DNA of 61,591 nucleotides from Clostridia bacterium. GTDB lineage: Bacteria; Bacillota_A; Clostridia; Oscillospirales; CAG-272. The notes under the pieces are model-generated. The model was not told the DNA's origin. It did not search any database and was given only the letters and a program-made list of their open reading frames with translations. The stretch is from positions 1-61,591 of the forward strand of contig JAFTRQ010000077.1 in assembly GCA_017462125.1 (NCBI GenBank), in the 5' to 3' direction. The position numbers were made by a program, and so were the translations under genes. Shown piece by piece: positions 15,673 to 24,123 of the stretch (the first letter of the stretch is position 1; the number at the start of each line of letters is the position of its first letter).

Positions 15673-16485
15673 TTATTTTCTGAAGGGTTGATCGGTTATC
15701 CAGCGGATCGACATAGACATCCATGGCTCCACGTAAGGCGCGTCGTAAGCCGGATTTCCTATCCAGGTTTCCTTGTTGCATAGGGCAAGCCCGTGAGGAC
15801 CTTTAGGAAATATATGCAATTCAAAAGGAATGCTGTGCCGGACGAGTGCGGATGCATACAGGACGGAATGCATAACCGGAACCATAGCGTCCTCCGCGGT
15901 ATGCCAAATGAATGCGGGGGAGGTCTGCTCGTCCACCAGCCTTTCCAACGAAAAGTCCTGTGCCGCCTCTGCTTGATCGCCGCTAAGTATGGCAATTGAC
16001 CTGCTGTTGAAATCACTTGAGATTACCGGATAGCAGGGGAGAGTTGCCGTGGGCTTGCAGAGCGCGGGATCAGCTCCCTTGAGATGCGCCGCAACCTGTG
16101 GGCAGTGCCACATCGTACCTGCCCAAGCCGCAAGATGCCCACCTGCGGAAAAGCCGATGATAAATACGTTATCGGGGTCAACGTAAAGCTCGTCCGTGTG
16201 CTCGCGAAGATACTTGATCGCAAGGCAGGATTCAATAAGCGGGGTATGATTTTCCGCCTTTTTCTTCACCGAGTAGCGAAGCACGAACGCATTCAATCCT
16301 GCCGCAAAATATTGAAGGGCGATGGGCTCACCCTCGCGCTCTGATAGATTGGTGTAGCCTCCTCCGGGACATATGATGATTGCTTTTCTCTTTTTGATTT
16401 GGAGCTCGGCATAAGGCTCGTGAATATATGCTTCCAGAACTGCATCCGAAAATTCACCTGCAAATCGAATCGTCTGATATGTCAT
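15673..16485 (-). CDS. Alpha/beta-hydrolase, esterase (acetyl-xylan-esterase-like), paralogue B
   Basis: 270 residues, closely related to the next gene and aligned with it almost without gaps up to Ser113 (GFSAGGH). Oxyanion region CPGGGYTNLSEREGEP, acidic region WHTAEDAMVPV, histidine in FPKGPHGL. First gene of the two-gene operon, with GGAGG before the ATG at 16485 and a promoter at 16543-16515. A recent tandem duplication is likely; the divergent middle part (about 150-180) may mark different substrates. Confidence 0.88.
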   Translation of the reverse strand: MTYQTIRFAGEFSDAVLEAYIHEPYAELQIKKRKAIIICPGGGYTNLSEREGEPIALQYFAAGLNAFVLRYSVKKKAENHTPLIESCLAIKYLREHTDELYVDPDNVFIIGFSAGGHLAAWAGTMWHCPQVAAHLKGADPALCKPTATLPCYPVISSDFNSRSIAILSGDQAEAAQDFSLERLVDEQTSPAFIWHTAEDAMVPVMHSVLYASALVRHSIPFELHIFPKGPHGLALCNKETWIGNPAYDAPYVEPWMSMSIRWITDQPFRK

Positions 16486-16514
16486 TGAAAATTCCTCCGT
16501 ATGAGTTTAATTAC

Positions 16515-16543
16515 ATTTTATCACGAATCCGGCTATTTTTCAA
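16515..16543 (-). promoter_or_regulatory. Promoter of the tandem esterase operon
   Basis: TTGAAA (16543-16538), 17-nt spacer, TAAAAT (16520-16515) on the minus strand. Confidence 0.7.
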
Positions 16544-16604
16544 CCCAAACGAAAGTGTGAATTTTCACAAAATGCGAGGCCGATTTTTGTGTATATTGCA
16601 AGGA

Positions 16605-16616
16605 TGAAGCGCTTCA
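16605..16616. promoter_or_regulatory. 12-bp palindrome TGAAGCGCTTCA, possible LacI-family operator
   Basis: A perfect palindrome with the central AAGCGCTT seen in many LacI/CcpA-type operators, 62 bp upstream of the esterase -35 and 169 bp before the DAHP synthase start. It is two bases shorter than a canonical cre site. The rest of 16544-16784 shows no feature I can support. Confidence 0.35.
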
Positions 16617-16784
16617 CCACTTCAAATTGTACAAAATAGACAAAAGATTTCATGATATGAAAGTCATTTTGGCGCAGGCCGGAGCGTTTTTTATAGGCTG
16701 TATTCACAAACAGTTCATATAAAAATGATAAAATAATTCATCAAAGTGTTATACACAGAGAAGTCTTACAGTTTGGAGAACATT

Positions 16785-17807
16785 ATGGAATTTGTGAGAA
16801 AATTGCCCCTTCCCATTGAGATTCGGGAAAAGTATCCCTTGAATGCAGAATGGGCGGAAAAGAAAAAGCTGTTTGACGCAGAGGTCGCTAAGATATTCAG
16901 CGGCGAATCTGATAAAAAGCTGTTGGTCATCGGTCCTTGCTCGGCAGATAACGAGGATTCGGTAATGGATTACGTTACGCGTCTGGCTAACGTTGCAGAA
17001 AAGGTTTCGGACAAGCTTGTCGTAATCCCCCGTATCTATACCAATAAGCCCAGAACAACGGGCGACGGATACAAGGGAATGCTCCATCAGCCCGACCCTC
17101 AAAAGGATTCGGATATGCTTGCGGGCATTATTGCGATCAGACATTTGCACAAGAGAGTGATCGAGGAGTGCGGAATGTTCACCGCGGACGAGATGCTCTA
17201 CCCTGAAAATTATCAGTATCTGTACGACCTGCTTTCTTACGTGGCAATCGGTGCACGCTCGGTTGAGAATCAGCAGCACAGACTTGTATCCAGCGGAATA
17301 GAGATCCCTGTGGGTATGAAGAATCCTACGGGTGGCGATATTTCGGTTATGATGAATTCGATCATGGCAGCACAGCATCCCCATACCTTCCTCTATCGCG
17401 GATGGGAGGTCAAGTCAGCGGGCAACCCTCTGTCTCACGCGATCTTGCGCGGATACGTCAATAAGCACGGGGAGTCTCTGCCTAACTATCACTATGAGGA
17501 CATCAAGCATCTCTGTGAGGAGTATGCCAAGAGAGACCTTGTAAATCCCGCGCTGATCGTTGACTGTAACCACGCCAACTCGGGCAAGAAATATAAGGAG
17601 CAGGTGCGTATAGCGAAGGAAGTGCTGCACTCCTGCGCACTCAATTCCGATATAGCCAAGCTGTTCAAGGGCTTTATGATCGAGAGCTATATTGAGGAGG
17701 GTGCACAGAAGATCGGTGAGGGCGTGTACGGAAAGTCGATCACAGACCCCTGCCTTGGATGGAATGATACCGAGAGCTTCATTTACTATATGGCTGAAAA
17801 GGTTTAA
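16785..17807 (+). CDS. 3-deoxy-7-phosphoheptulonate (DAHP) synthase, class I AroFGH type
   Basis: Condenses phosphoenolpyruvate and erythrose 4-phosphate, the first step of aromatic amino-acid biosynthesis. 340 residues from the ATG at 16785, which has TTGGAG 6 nt upstream; a GTG at 16746 is possible but has no good site. Family motifs: LVIGPCSADNEDSV, PRIYTNKPRTTGDGYKG, GARSVENQQHR, GMKNPTGG, VDCNHANSGKK and the late GFMIESYIEEG. The long N-terminal part resembles the feedback-regulated AroF/G/H group. Single gene, not clustered with other aro genes. Confidence 0.95.
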   Translation: MEFVRKLPLPIEIREKYPLNAEWAEKKKLFDAEVAKIFSGESDKKLLVIGPCSADNEDSVMDYVTRLANVAEKVSDKLVVIPRIYTNKPRTTGDGYKGMLHQPDPQKDSDMLAGIIAIRHLHKRVIEECGMFTADEMLYPENYQYLYDLLSYVAIGARSVENQQHRLVSSGIEIPVGMKNPTGGDISVMMNSIMAAQHPHTFLYRGWEVKSAGNPLSHAILRGYVNKHGESLPNYHYEDIKHLCEEYAKRDLVNPALIVDCNHANSGKKYKEQVRIAKEVLHSCALNSDIAKLFKGFMIESYIEEGAQKIGEGVYGKSITDPCLGWNDTESFIYYMAEKV

Positions 17808-17810
17808 TAC

Positions 17811-17841
17811 AAAAACCGAGGAGCAAGGCTCCTCGGTTTTT
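17811..17841. terminator. Bidirectional terminator
   Basis: AAAAACCGAGGAGC pairs with GCTCCTCGGTTTTT around a 3-nt loop. It serves the DAHP synthase gene and the convergent acyltransferase gene (stop at 17845). Confidence 0.9.
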
Positions 17842-17844
17842 CAT

Positions 17845-19056
17845 TTAAAAGAATACTCCGTGCGGCTCGTAGATAGCCTTGCCTTCCAGATAGTGCTTTT
17901 TTAAAGCCTTCTCAAGTCTTGTGTTTTCGGGAGCCTCTTCAATGGTATCGGGTGTGAATTTTTTGCCGCCCACGTTGAACACAAAGTTGATAGCGGCGGT
18001 GCCGGGATTCTTGTATTGCATCCTGAGATAGCGATTTCCAAACCTTGCAATATTGGATTCTGTGCCCAAAATGTCTTCTACCTGCTTGTCAAGCAACCAG
18101 CTGGCACAGAAAAATGCCTTGCTTCCGTAATCGGGATAGCACTTGTCAAGAAATTCGCGAGAATAATCTATGGTGTCCTGAACGGTTGCATCATCAAATT
18201 TTTCTCCGCGGGGAATGTGAAGACTTACAACGGGATCGCCACCCTTTAGCTTGACCTTCCATTCGCTCTTGGAAAGTGTTACCTTTTCGCGTATTATTTT
18301 TCCGTACTCGTCGAACGGGTGACCTACGTATGCGGTATCGTTTTCCTCGATAACGGCGGTAAAGGAATCGGTATCATCCTCAAAATGAAGAGAACCGAGG
18401 GGCATACCGTCCTTATGAACGGCAATGTTATGAGCCAACGCGACAATCTCACCGTTGTTGCTTTCAAACACCTTATAAACACCCCAAAAATGGAAGGGGA
18501 ATTCAAGCTGAAGTCTTTTTACTCGGAACAGTCTGCCGTCGTAGAGAAGCTGATGCCAGTCGAAATTCGAGAAACCAACCTCACCGTTGTGCTTTTTCAT
18601 ATAGTTTTCCGTAATGCGCTCCGCGTTCTTGATCGAGTCCTCGAAAATATCATCGGGAACGTTTCTTGCCTTCATATCGGCATAAAAGGTCGGGATTGAT
18701 TCACACATAATGAGTGAAGGAATAGCGGCGTACTTGAGGCAGTAGACTTCGCCCTTTGGCATATCGAGCGCGGCGAGATCGCTTCTGATTTTGTCGCGGT
18801 CTCTCATTGCGCGACGGAGAAGGGCGAAGAAAAGAAGACAATCGGGGTCTGCTTTTATTTCGTCTGCCGCTTGCATATAGGTGTGAAGGAGATTGTCAAG
18901 CACACCGTAATCGTCGTGTAGCTTTTGATAATATGAGCTTTCGGCCAAAGGACAGCCGTTTTCCTTAACGTCTGTTACAACCTCGTCGAAAAATTCGCTC
19001 CAACGCGCGGGATATCTCTTGACACCCAACCGCTCCATAAGACATTCGATCTTCAT
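17845..19056 (-). CDS. Putative N-acyltransferase with GNAT-like C-terminal domain
   Basis: 403 residues. The N-terminal ~150 residues are helical (MERLGVKRYPARWSEFFD...), the C-terminal ~220 mixed alpha/beta. From memory this resembles the NAT_N plus GNAT_C pair found in gut Clostridia, in which a GNAT-like fold is preceded by a helical domain; I hold this only moderately. The reaction and substrate are unknown. No signal peptide or membrane helix. Third gene of a leftward operon, 22 bp after the second creatininase-like gene; its ribosome binding site is weak, so it may depend on translation of the gene before it. Confidence 0.6.
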   Translation of the reverse strand: MKIECLMERLGVKRYPARWSEFFDEVVTDVKENGCPLAESSYYQKLHDDYGVLDNLLHTYMQAADEIKADPDCLLFFALLRRAMRDRDKIRSDLAALDMPKGEVYCLKYAAIPSLIMCESIPTFYADMKARNVPDDIFEDSIKNAERITENYMKKHNGEVGFSNFDWHQLLYDGRLFRVKRLQLEFPFHFWGVYKVFESNNGEIVALAHNIAVHKDGMPLGSLHFEDDTDSFTAVIEENDTAYVGHPFDEYGKIIREKVTLSKSEWKVKLKGGDPVVSLHIPRGEKFDDATVQDTIDYSREFLDKCYPDYGSKAFFCASWLLDKQVEDILGTESNIARFGNRYLRMQYKNPGTAAINFVFNVGGKKFTPDTIEEAPENTRLEKALKKHYLEGKAIYEPHGVFF

Positions 19057-19078
19057 TTGGTTTTTCTCGCTTTCTTTG

Positions 19079-19936
19079 TTACTTGTCTATTGCTGCAAGC
19101 AGTCTTTCGTCTTCCTTGAAGAATTTGATTGCCTTTGCAAGCCTCTCGGCTTCCATGCGGAGAGAGGCCGCGCCTATGCGCTCGTTCATACCGTAGGGAT
19201 CGTGACCGCAATAGGCGTTTGGAAATTCAAGATGCCATCCGCCGCTCTTGAGATCGATACCCACCTTTCGGTAGGGCGCGCTGTCCCCCGTGGGAAGTCC
19301 GCTTTCCTTGCCCAAAAGGTCGAGACGCATGGTCTCGGGAGCGATGCCCATAATGAAGGATCCCTCGCCGAAGCAAGCGTGGCCGAGGATCATTCCTTCC
19401 TTGTGATATTTGATCAGAAGCTCCTCATCCTCGCGGTTGATTTCGGGAATCGAGCCGCTGCCGTTCTTTTCAAGATATTTTGCCATTTCGTGGGGCGCTT
19501 GCTCCTCGACAAAGACCCTTGCAACGGTGTAGTTCTTGTTTTTATTGTCCAGATTGCGAATAAACGCCGAGAGCCATGACTGATTGCCGCCATGGCAATT
19601 GTATATCAGAATCTTTCTGAAGCCGTTGAGATAGATTTGGTCGCAAAGCTGCTCCAAAACAAGAAACTGCGTTTCCACAGGCAGAGTCAACGTTCCGTCG
19701 GTGTGCTCGTTCCTTCTTTCGGGAACATCACCGAAGATATAGTCGGGGAATACCGCAACCGTCTCGATCTGCGAAGCCATATAAGCGATCCTGCTTGCCG
19801 CCATAATGTCGGTGCCCAGCGCCATATGAAGACCGTGCTTTTCCACGCATCCCATAGGGATCAGGCAGGTGCCCTTTGAAGCATCGCGCAGCTCGGCAAA
19901 GCTACCCGACGTGTGATACATCCATCTTGTTTCCAT
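19079..19936 (-). CDS. Creatininase-family amidohydrolase, paralogue B
   Basis: Metal-dependent hydrolase family that includes creatininase and MftE-type peptidases. 285 residues from the ATG at 19936; its AAAGGATGG site lies in the end of the upstream gene. Metal-ligand regions: CVEKHGLHMALGTD, YNCHGGN, and HACFGEGS in place of the usual HAGxxET(S/A). The loop retains the glutamate but has Cys and Gly where its neighbour has Gly and Thr, so activity may differ. It starts 4 bp after paralogue A ends. The substrate is unknown; creatinine itself is unlikely to be inferred from sequence alone. Confidence 0.85.
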   Translation of the reverse strand: METRWMYHTSGSFAELRDASKGTCLIPMGCVEKHGLHMALGTDIMAASRIAYMASQIETVAVFPDYIFGDVPERRNEHTDGTLTLPVETQFLVLEQLCDQIYLNGFRKILIYNCHGGNQSWLSAFIRNLDNKNKNYTVARVFVEEQAPHEMAKYLEKNGSGSIPEINREDEELLIKYHKEGMILGHACFGEGSFIMGIAPETMRLDLLGKESGLPTGDSAPYRKVGIDLKSGGWHLEFPNAYCGHDPYGMNERIGAASLRMEAERLAKAIKFFKEDERLLAAIDK

Positions 19937-19940
19937 AGAA

Positions 19941-20831
19941 TTACCATCCTTTTTGTATTTCAGCAAGTCTTTCGAGCAGGTAGGAGTCTTCCTTGAAGAA
20001 TCTTGCCGCGTGAGCTAACCTTTCAGCCTCGATGCGTACGGACGCCTTGCCTATGCGCTCGTTGCATTCAATAGGATCGTGACCGCAATATGCATTGGGA
20101 AAGTCAAGATCCCAACCACCGTCGGCAAGCTGAATGCCTGCTTCTATGTAAGCGCGAGCCTTGCCTGTGGGGAGTCCGCTTTCGATGCCAAGCTTATCCC
20201 ATTTAAAGCTGTCGGGTGCCAATTCCATAAGGTAAGCAGTTTCGCCAAATCCCGCGTGCCCGATGATCATATTTTCCTTGTGAAGCCTCAAAAGAAGCTC
20301 CTCGTCCTCCTTCGTCAGCTCGGGGATCGAGCCTGAGCCGTTCTTTTCAAGCATCTTTGCCATATTGTGGGGAGCTTGAAGCTCAACGCCTACAACACCT
20401 ACCACAAAATCGCGCTTTTTGTTGTTCAGCATACGCTGGAACGTGTTCAGTAAGGATTTGTTGCCGCCGTGGCAGTTGTAAATCAGGATCTTTTTGTAGC
20501 CGTTTCGGCTGATCTGATGGCAGATCGTTTCCAAAAGCTGAAGCTCCATTTCCACGGGGATCGTGATGTTTCCCTCGCTCATAGAGCCGCCCTCTGCTTC
20601 GATGGGCGCACCCGAGGGAAGGTCTCCGAACGTGAAATCGGGGAAAACGCAAAACGTTTCCAATTGCGATGCCATATAGGCGATATGGCTTGCCATAATG
20701 ATATCACATCCCACAGCCATATGAAGCCCGTGCTTTTCCACGCAACCCATAGGGATGACGCAAACGTTTTTGGATTCCTCGCGCAGCTGCGCAAAATTAG
20801 AAGAGGTTTTATATAACCAACGTGTTTCCAT
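19941..20831 (-). CDS. Creatininase-family amidohydrolase, paralogue A
   Basis: 296 residues from METRWLYKTS. The ATG at 20829-20831 is chosen because GGAGG stands 7 nt before it; an ATG 6 nt earlier is too close to that site. Metal-site regions: CVEKHGLHMAVGCD, YNCHGGN and HAGFGETA. It differs from paralogue B by an insertion near GDLPSGAPIEAEGG. First gene of the operon (A, B, acyltransferase) behind a clear promoter. Clear homology to paralogue B throughout points to gene duplication. Confidence 0.88.
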   Translation of the reverse strand: METRWLYKTSSNFAQLREESKNVCVIPMGCVEKHGLHMAVGCDIIMASHIAYMASQLETFCVFPDFTFGDLPSGAPIEAEGGSMSEGNITIPVEMELQLLETICHQISRNGYKKILIYNCHGGNKSLLNTFQRMLNNKKRDFVVGVVGVELQAPHNMAKMLEKNGSGSIPELTKEDEELLLRLHKENMIIGHAGFGETAYLMELAPDSFKWDKLGIESGLPTGKARAYIEAGIQLADGGWDLDFPNAYCGHDPIECNERIGKASVRIEAERLAHAARFFKEDSYLLERLAEIQKGW

Positions 20832-20865
20832 ATCCATCCTCCGTAAAAACGATCTGTTTGGTTCA

Positions 20866-20894
20866 TTTATAGCACAAAAATCTAAAAAGGTCAA
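20866..20894 (-). promoter_or_regulatory. Promoter of the creatininase/acyltransferase operon
   Basis: TTGACC (20894-20889), 17-nt spacer, TATAAA (20871-20866) on the minus strand. Just downstream, + strand ATCTGTTTGGTTCATT is nearly the same as a sequence at the GH3 promoter (42309-42324). Confidence 0.75.
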
Positions 20895-20949
20895 TAGCTT
20901 TTTTCGCTTTTTAAAGAATTTTATGAATATTTTAGAGAATTTTATAAAT

Positions 20950-20978
20950 AAAACAGGACGGCTCAACCGTCCTGTTTT
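20950..20978 (-). terminator. Terminator of the small membrane protein gene
   Basis: AAAACAGGACGG and CCGTCCTGTTTT form a perfect stem with a 5-nt loop, 2 bp after the stop codon of the gene at 20981-21232. The symmetric A/T runs let it work in both directions. Confidence 0.88.
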
Positions 20979-20980
20979 AT

Positions 20981-21232
20981 TTATTCAGCAGCTTCCACTT
21001 CAGCCTCTGCCTCAAATTCCACGGGCAGCTCGCCTGCCTGCATCGTTATCTCAAAGTCCTCTTCAATAGCCTGCTTTTCTGCCTTGGCTACGATGATCTT
21101 TTTTGCAATGCCGAGACCGAGGATCGCGGCAGCCTCAACTGCTGCCACAGCAACTGCGGTCAACGCGATCACCTTTCCGTACTTGGGCTTTTCGGGCTTT
21201 ACGTATTTTTCAATTTTTTCAATAATATACAT
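20981..21232 (-). CDS. Small single-pass membrane protein with acidic C-terminal tail (83 aa)
   Basis: I do not recognise a family. Layout: a short amphipathic Lys/Glu start (MYIIEKIEKYVKPEKPKYGK), one hydrophobic helix (about 22-47, Ala/Val-rich), a basic patch (KKIIVAKAEK) and an acidic tail ending EFEAEAEVEAAE. The ATG at 21232 has a strong AGGAGG site and its own consensus promoter and terminator, so it is a real, probably well-expressed gene. Another protein at 58244-58591 has a similar layout. Confidence 0.8.
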   Translation of the reverse strand: MYIIEKIEKYVKPEKPKYGKVIALTAVAVAAVEAAAILGLGIAKKIIVAKAEKQAIEEDFEITMQAGELPVEFEAEAEVEAAE

Positions 21233-21279
21233 TTAGTGTCCTCCTGTGTTCTGTATAACGTAAGCTTTTGTTATGCTTT

Positions 21280-21308
21280 ATTATACCATATTGCGCCGAC
21301 GTTGTCAA
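21280..21308 (-). promoter_or_regulatory. Promoter of the 83-aa membrane protein
   Basis: TTGACA (21308-21303), 17-nt spacer, TATAAT (21285-21280), with TGG just before the -10, on the minus strand. Confidence 0.85.
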
Positions 21309-21487
21309 CAGCGTTGGCTTTCGGCAAAGAGAAGATTCGGTGACCGTTTTCTGAATTGTTTGCGATCTGCTCCGCATATCCGAGGTGCGGAAAAAATTAT
21401 GGATATATTTTGAAAAAGCCCTTCCCAAAACAGCATTTTTCTGCTATAATAATACAGTACGACCGTTGATGGAGGGGAGGGAGACAA

Positions 21488-22306
21488 ATGACCTACGGGC
21501 AGATCTGCGTTGCTTTGGAAAATGCGGGAATCGACAATTACAGATATGAGGCCCGACTGTTGATCGAGGAGCTTTGCGGAAGCTTTTCGGAGGAGGAAGA
21601 TTATCCCTCAAGGACGCTTTCGGAGGCGGTTATAAGGCGCTGTGAGCGATACCCTTTGCAGTACATCCTCGGAAAATGGTGGTTTGCAAGATGTGAGCTT
21701 GAGGTCAATGAAAGCTGTCTTGTGCCTCGCCCCGACACCGAACTGATCGTAGAGCTTGCGCAAAAGCTTTTGCCGAAGGAGGCTTGCTTTGCCGATCTCT
21801 GCACAGGTAGCGGGTGTATCGCCGTTGCCACTCTTGATCTGCGCCCCGATACAAGTGCGGATGCCTATGAATTGTATCCCGACACCTTGGCATTGGCGAC
21901 GAGAAACGCAGAAAAGAACCGCGTAGCGGAGCGATTTCATCCCGTTTTGGGTGACGTATTGGTCCCCGAGCTTTTAGGCGAGAAAAAGTATGCGGCGATC
22001 CTGTCCAACCCGCCGTATATCAGGAGTGATGTGATCCCCACGCTTGATGCCGAGGTCAAAAAAGAGCCCCACGCGGCGCTTGACGGCGGTGAAGACGGTC
22101 TGATCTTTTATCGCGCGATTATGAAAAATTTTGCGAAGAATCTTGATGTGGGCGGCTTCTTTCTCTTTGAGATCGGTTTTGATCAAGCTAATGATCTGAA
22201 GATGATCGCAGAAGAAAACGGCTTTTCTTGCGAGATCTACAAGGATCTTGGCGGATGTGACCGCGCGGCACTTTGCAGAATCAATGACAGTAACAAATTT
22301 TTATAA
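21488..22306 (+). CDS. prmC: Peptide chain release factor N5-glutamine methyltransferase PrmC
   Basis: Methylates the Gln of the GGQ motif in RF1/RF2 using S-adenosylmethionine. 272 residues: helical N-terminal domain (1-75), SAM motif DLCTGSGCIAVA, active-site NPPY (174-177). GGAGGGGAGG precedes the ATG. In many Firmicutes prfA lies directly upstream; here it does not. Followed 14 bp later by ddl. Confidence 0.93.
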   Translation: MTYGQICVALENAGIDNYRYEARLLIEELCGSFSEEEDYPSRTLSEAVIRRCERYPLQYILGKWWFARCELEVNESCLVPRPDTELIVELAQKLLPKEACFADLCTGSGCIAVATLDLRPDTSADAYELYPDTLALATRNAEKNRVAERFHPVLGDVLVPELLGEKKYAAILSNPPYIRSDVIPTLDAEVKKEPHAALDGGEDGLIFYRAIMKNFAKNLDVGGFFLFEIGFDQANDLKMIAEENGFSCEIYKDLGGCDRAALCRINDSNKFL

Positions 22307-22320
22307 ATTGGAGAGCATAT

Positions 22321-23355
22321 ATGAATATAGCAGTTTTAGCGGGCGGTTATTCGCCCGAAAGAGACGTTTCACTGACCTCGGGCAGCTTAATCGCAAACGC
22401 ATTGATCGACGAGGGGCATTGCGTGTGCCTTGCGGACGTTTATCTTGGCATCAGCGAAGCCGATCTGAATGAAAAAACACCTTTCACAACCGTCAAAAAA
22501 GAGGTCTATCGCGTGAACCACAGCGTTCCCGACCTTGCCGCATTGAAGGCGCAGAGCGGAAACGGAGAAGCCTTGATCGGTCACGGTATTATCGAGCTTT
22601 GCCGCGCGGCAGACGTGGTTTTCCTGGCACTTCACGGTGCCATGGGCGAAAACGGACAGCTTCAGGCTACTCTTGACAATTACGGAATCAAATATACCGG
22701 TTCGGGATATGTAGGCAGTCTGCTTGCAATGGATAAGGACATTTCCAAGAAGATGTTCGTGGGCGCGGGCGTCAGAACTCCCGAGTGGCTCTATTTTTCC
22801 GCAAAGGATGGAAATATTGACACGATCGAGGCAAAGATCGGATATCCCTGCGTTGTCAAGCCCTGTTCCTGTGGCTCCAGCGTCGGTATTTCGATCGTTG
22901 ACGACAGAGCGGGACTTGAAAAAGCCCTTGCCGAGGCTGAAAAATACGAGGATAACATTCTCGTCGAGAAAAAGATCGAAGGAAGGGAACTGACCGTCGG
23001 TATGCTTGACGGCGAGGTGTTGCCGGCCATTGAAATCATCCCTACCGAGGGCTTTTACGACTACCAAAATAAGTATCAGGCAGGCAAAACGGTTGAGCTT
23101 TGTCCCGCGCCGATCTCCGAGGAGATCCGAGAAGCACTTGCAGAGCAGACTAAGAGAGCTTTTGCAGCGCTTCGTCTTTCGGGATATTCGCGATTTGACT
23201 ATATCGTGGACGCGAACGGCGACCCATGGTGCCTTGAAGCCAACACACTCCCCGGTATGACCCCCACAAGCCTCCTTCCCCAGATGGCGGCAGCTAACGG
23301 CATGACCTACGGTCAGCTCTGCTCCAAGATCGTCGAGTTGGCGATGGGGAAGTGA
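22321..23355 (+). CDS. ddl: D-alanine--D-alanine ligase
   Basis: ATP-grasp ligase that makes the D-Ala-D-Ala end of peptidoglycan precursors. 344 residues; N-terminal LAGGYSPERDVSLTSG, central HGAMGENGQLQ and the loop KPCSCGSSVGIS, C-terminal EANTLPGMTPTSLLPQMA with metal-binding Glu/Asn. GGAGAG precedes the ATG at 22321. The dipeptide supplies the same pathway that the D,D-carboxypeptidase at 31874 trims. Confidence 0.95.
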   Translation: MNIAVLAGGYSPERDVSLTSGSLIANALIDEGHCVCLADVYLGISEADLNEKTPFTTVKKEVYRVNHSVPDLAALKAQSGNGEALIGHGIIELCRAADVVFLALHGAMGENGQLQATLDNYGIKYTGSGYVGSLLAMDKDISKKMFVGAGVRTPEWLYFSAKDGNIDTIEAKIGYPCVVKPCSCGSSVGISIVDDRAGLEKALAEAEKYEDNILVEKKIEGRELTVGMLDGEVLPAIEIIPTEGFYDYQNKYQAGKTVELCPAPISEEIREALAEQTKRAFAALRLSGYSRFDYIVDANGDPWCLEANTLPGMTPTSLLPQMAAANGMTYGQLCSKIVELAMGK

Positions 23356-23408
23356 AGCAGATATTGTAACTCTTCAAAAGGTATAGAATATAATACGCCC
23401 ATTTTTTA

Positions 23409-23437
23409 TTGACAATTGCTTGAATGTGTAGTATAAT
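23409..23437 (+). promoter_or_regulatory. Promoter of the metalloprotease/lipoprotein block
   Basis: TTGACA (23409-23414), 17-nt spacer, TATAAT (23432-23437). The leader is about 170 nt and holds a hairpin TCGGATAG/CTATCCGA near 23547-23569, which could regulate translation; I know no matching RNA family. Confidence 0.8.
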
Positions 23438-23616
23438 ATTAATACAAATACACAAATGAAAGCGAGAAATTGTTGTGAAAATGACCAAATTGCCGTTTAG
23501 GGCGTATATTAGCAGAAACACTCCTCTGCTCTTTCGCAGATAAGATTCGGATAGTTTTGCTATCCGATATTTGGCATTTTCAATTTAAAGAATAATTTGC
23601 GAAGGAGACAAATTTA

Positions 23617-24123
23617 ATGAAGAAGCAAACTAGGGTATTACTTGTTTTTCTTGCACTTTGTATGCTGTGTGTTTTAATTCCTGTCGAGGCAGCAGACATA
23701 TCTGCAACAGATACGGCAGAGATTGTTTCGAAAGAAACCGATACATCAGATAGCATATGTGAATATGAGACTGAAATATGGTCTGACGAATATACAGAGT
23801 TCATTACAGAAACCGAAATTGGCACTGATCTCGGAGAGTTGGTGAGCACAACATCGACTCCAATAACATCAATTACAATACCTGATGGTGTTTATGGCTT
23901 ACAAAATGCAGGGAATGTTGGGCTTTGGATGGATATACAGATGCAGCAATCTTCTCCCGGTTATCACGTTCAACAATATGCACAAACTTCTAGTTCGCCG
24001 CCCACAGATACATTTTATAGAGCAAGTCTCTTCAAAATATCGAAGGTGCCCGGTACAAATCAATATGTTATAAGATCAATGTTAAACAATAGGATGAGTT
24101 TCGGGTTTTCGGGAATGAGGTGA
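23617..24123 (+). pseudogene. Secreted ricin-like/metalloprotease gene, N-terminal part before a frameshift
   Basis: 168 residues. Signal peptide (about 1-25), a Thr/Glu-rich segment (about 28-75), then the first part of a ricin-type beta-trefoil-like repeat (DGVYGLQNAGNVGLWMDIQ... DTFYRASLFKISKV). It stops at a TGA (24121-24123) in the middle of the repeat. The -1 frame carries on at once with the expected remainder (reading FSGNEVITKE across the joint), so one base seems to be missing near GGGAATGAGG at 24111-24120. AAGGAG precedes the ATG. Whether this is a real mutation or a consensus error cannot be told from the sequence. Confidence 0.75.

Noticed and set aside
16544..16784. T-box or other amino-acid riboswitch before the DAHP synthase gene
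   Set aside because: No T-box core sequence, specifier hairpin or strong terminator could be found; only weak hairpins are present.
10587..21308. ACGTCGG shared by the spacers of the M32 and 83-aa protein promoters as an operator
   Set aside because: Seven bases at different distances from the -10 box is too little to separate from chance.
24090..24123. Programmed -1 ribosomal frameshift in the metalloprotease
   Set aside because: No X-XXY-YYZ heptamer is in the right frame and no clear downstream stem follows; a single-base indel is simpler.
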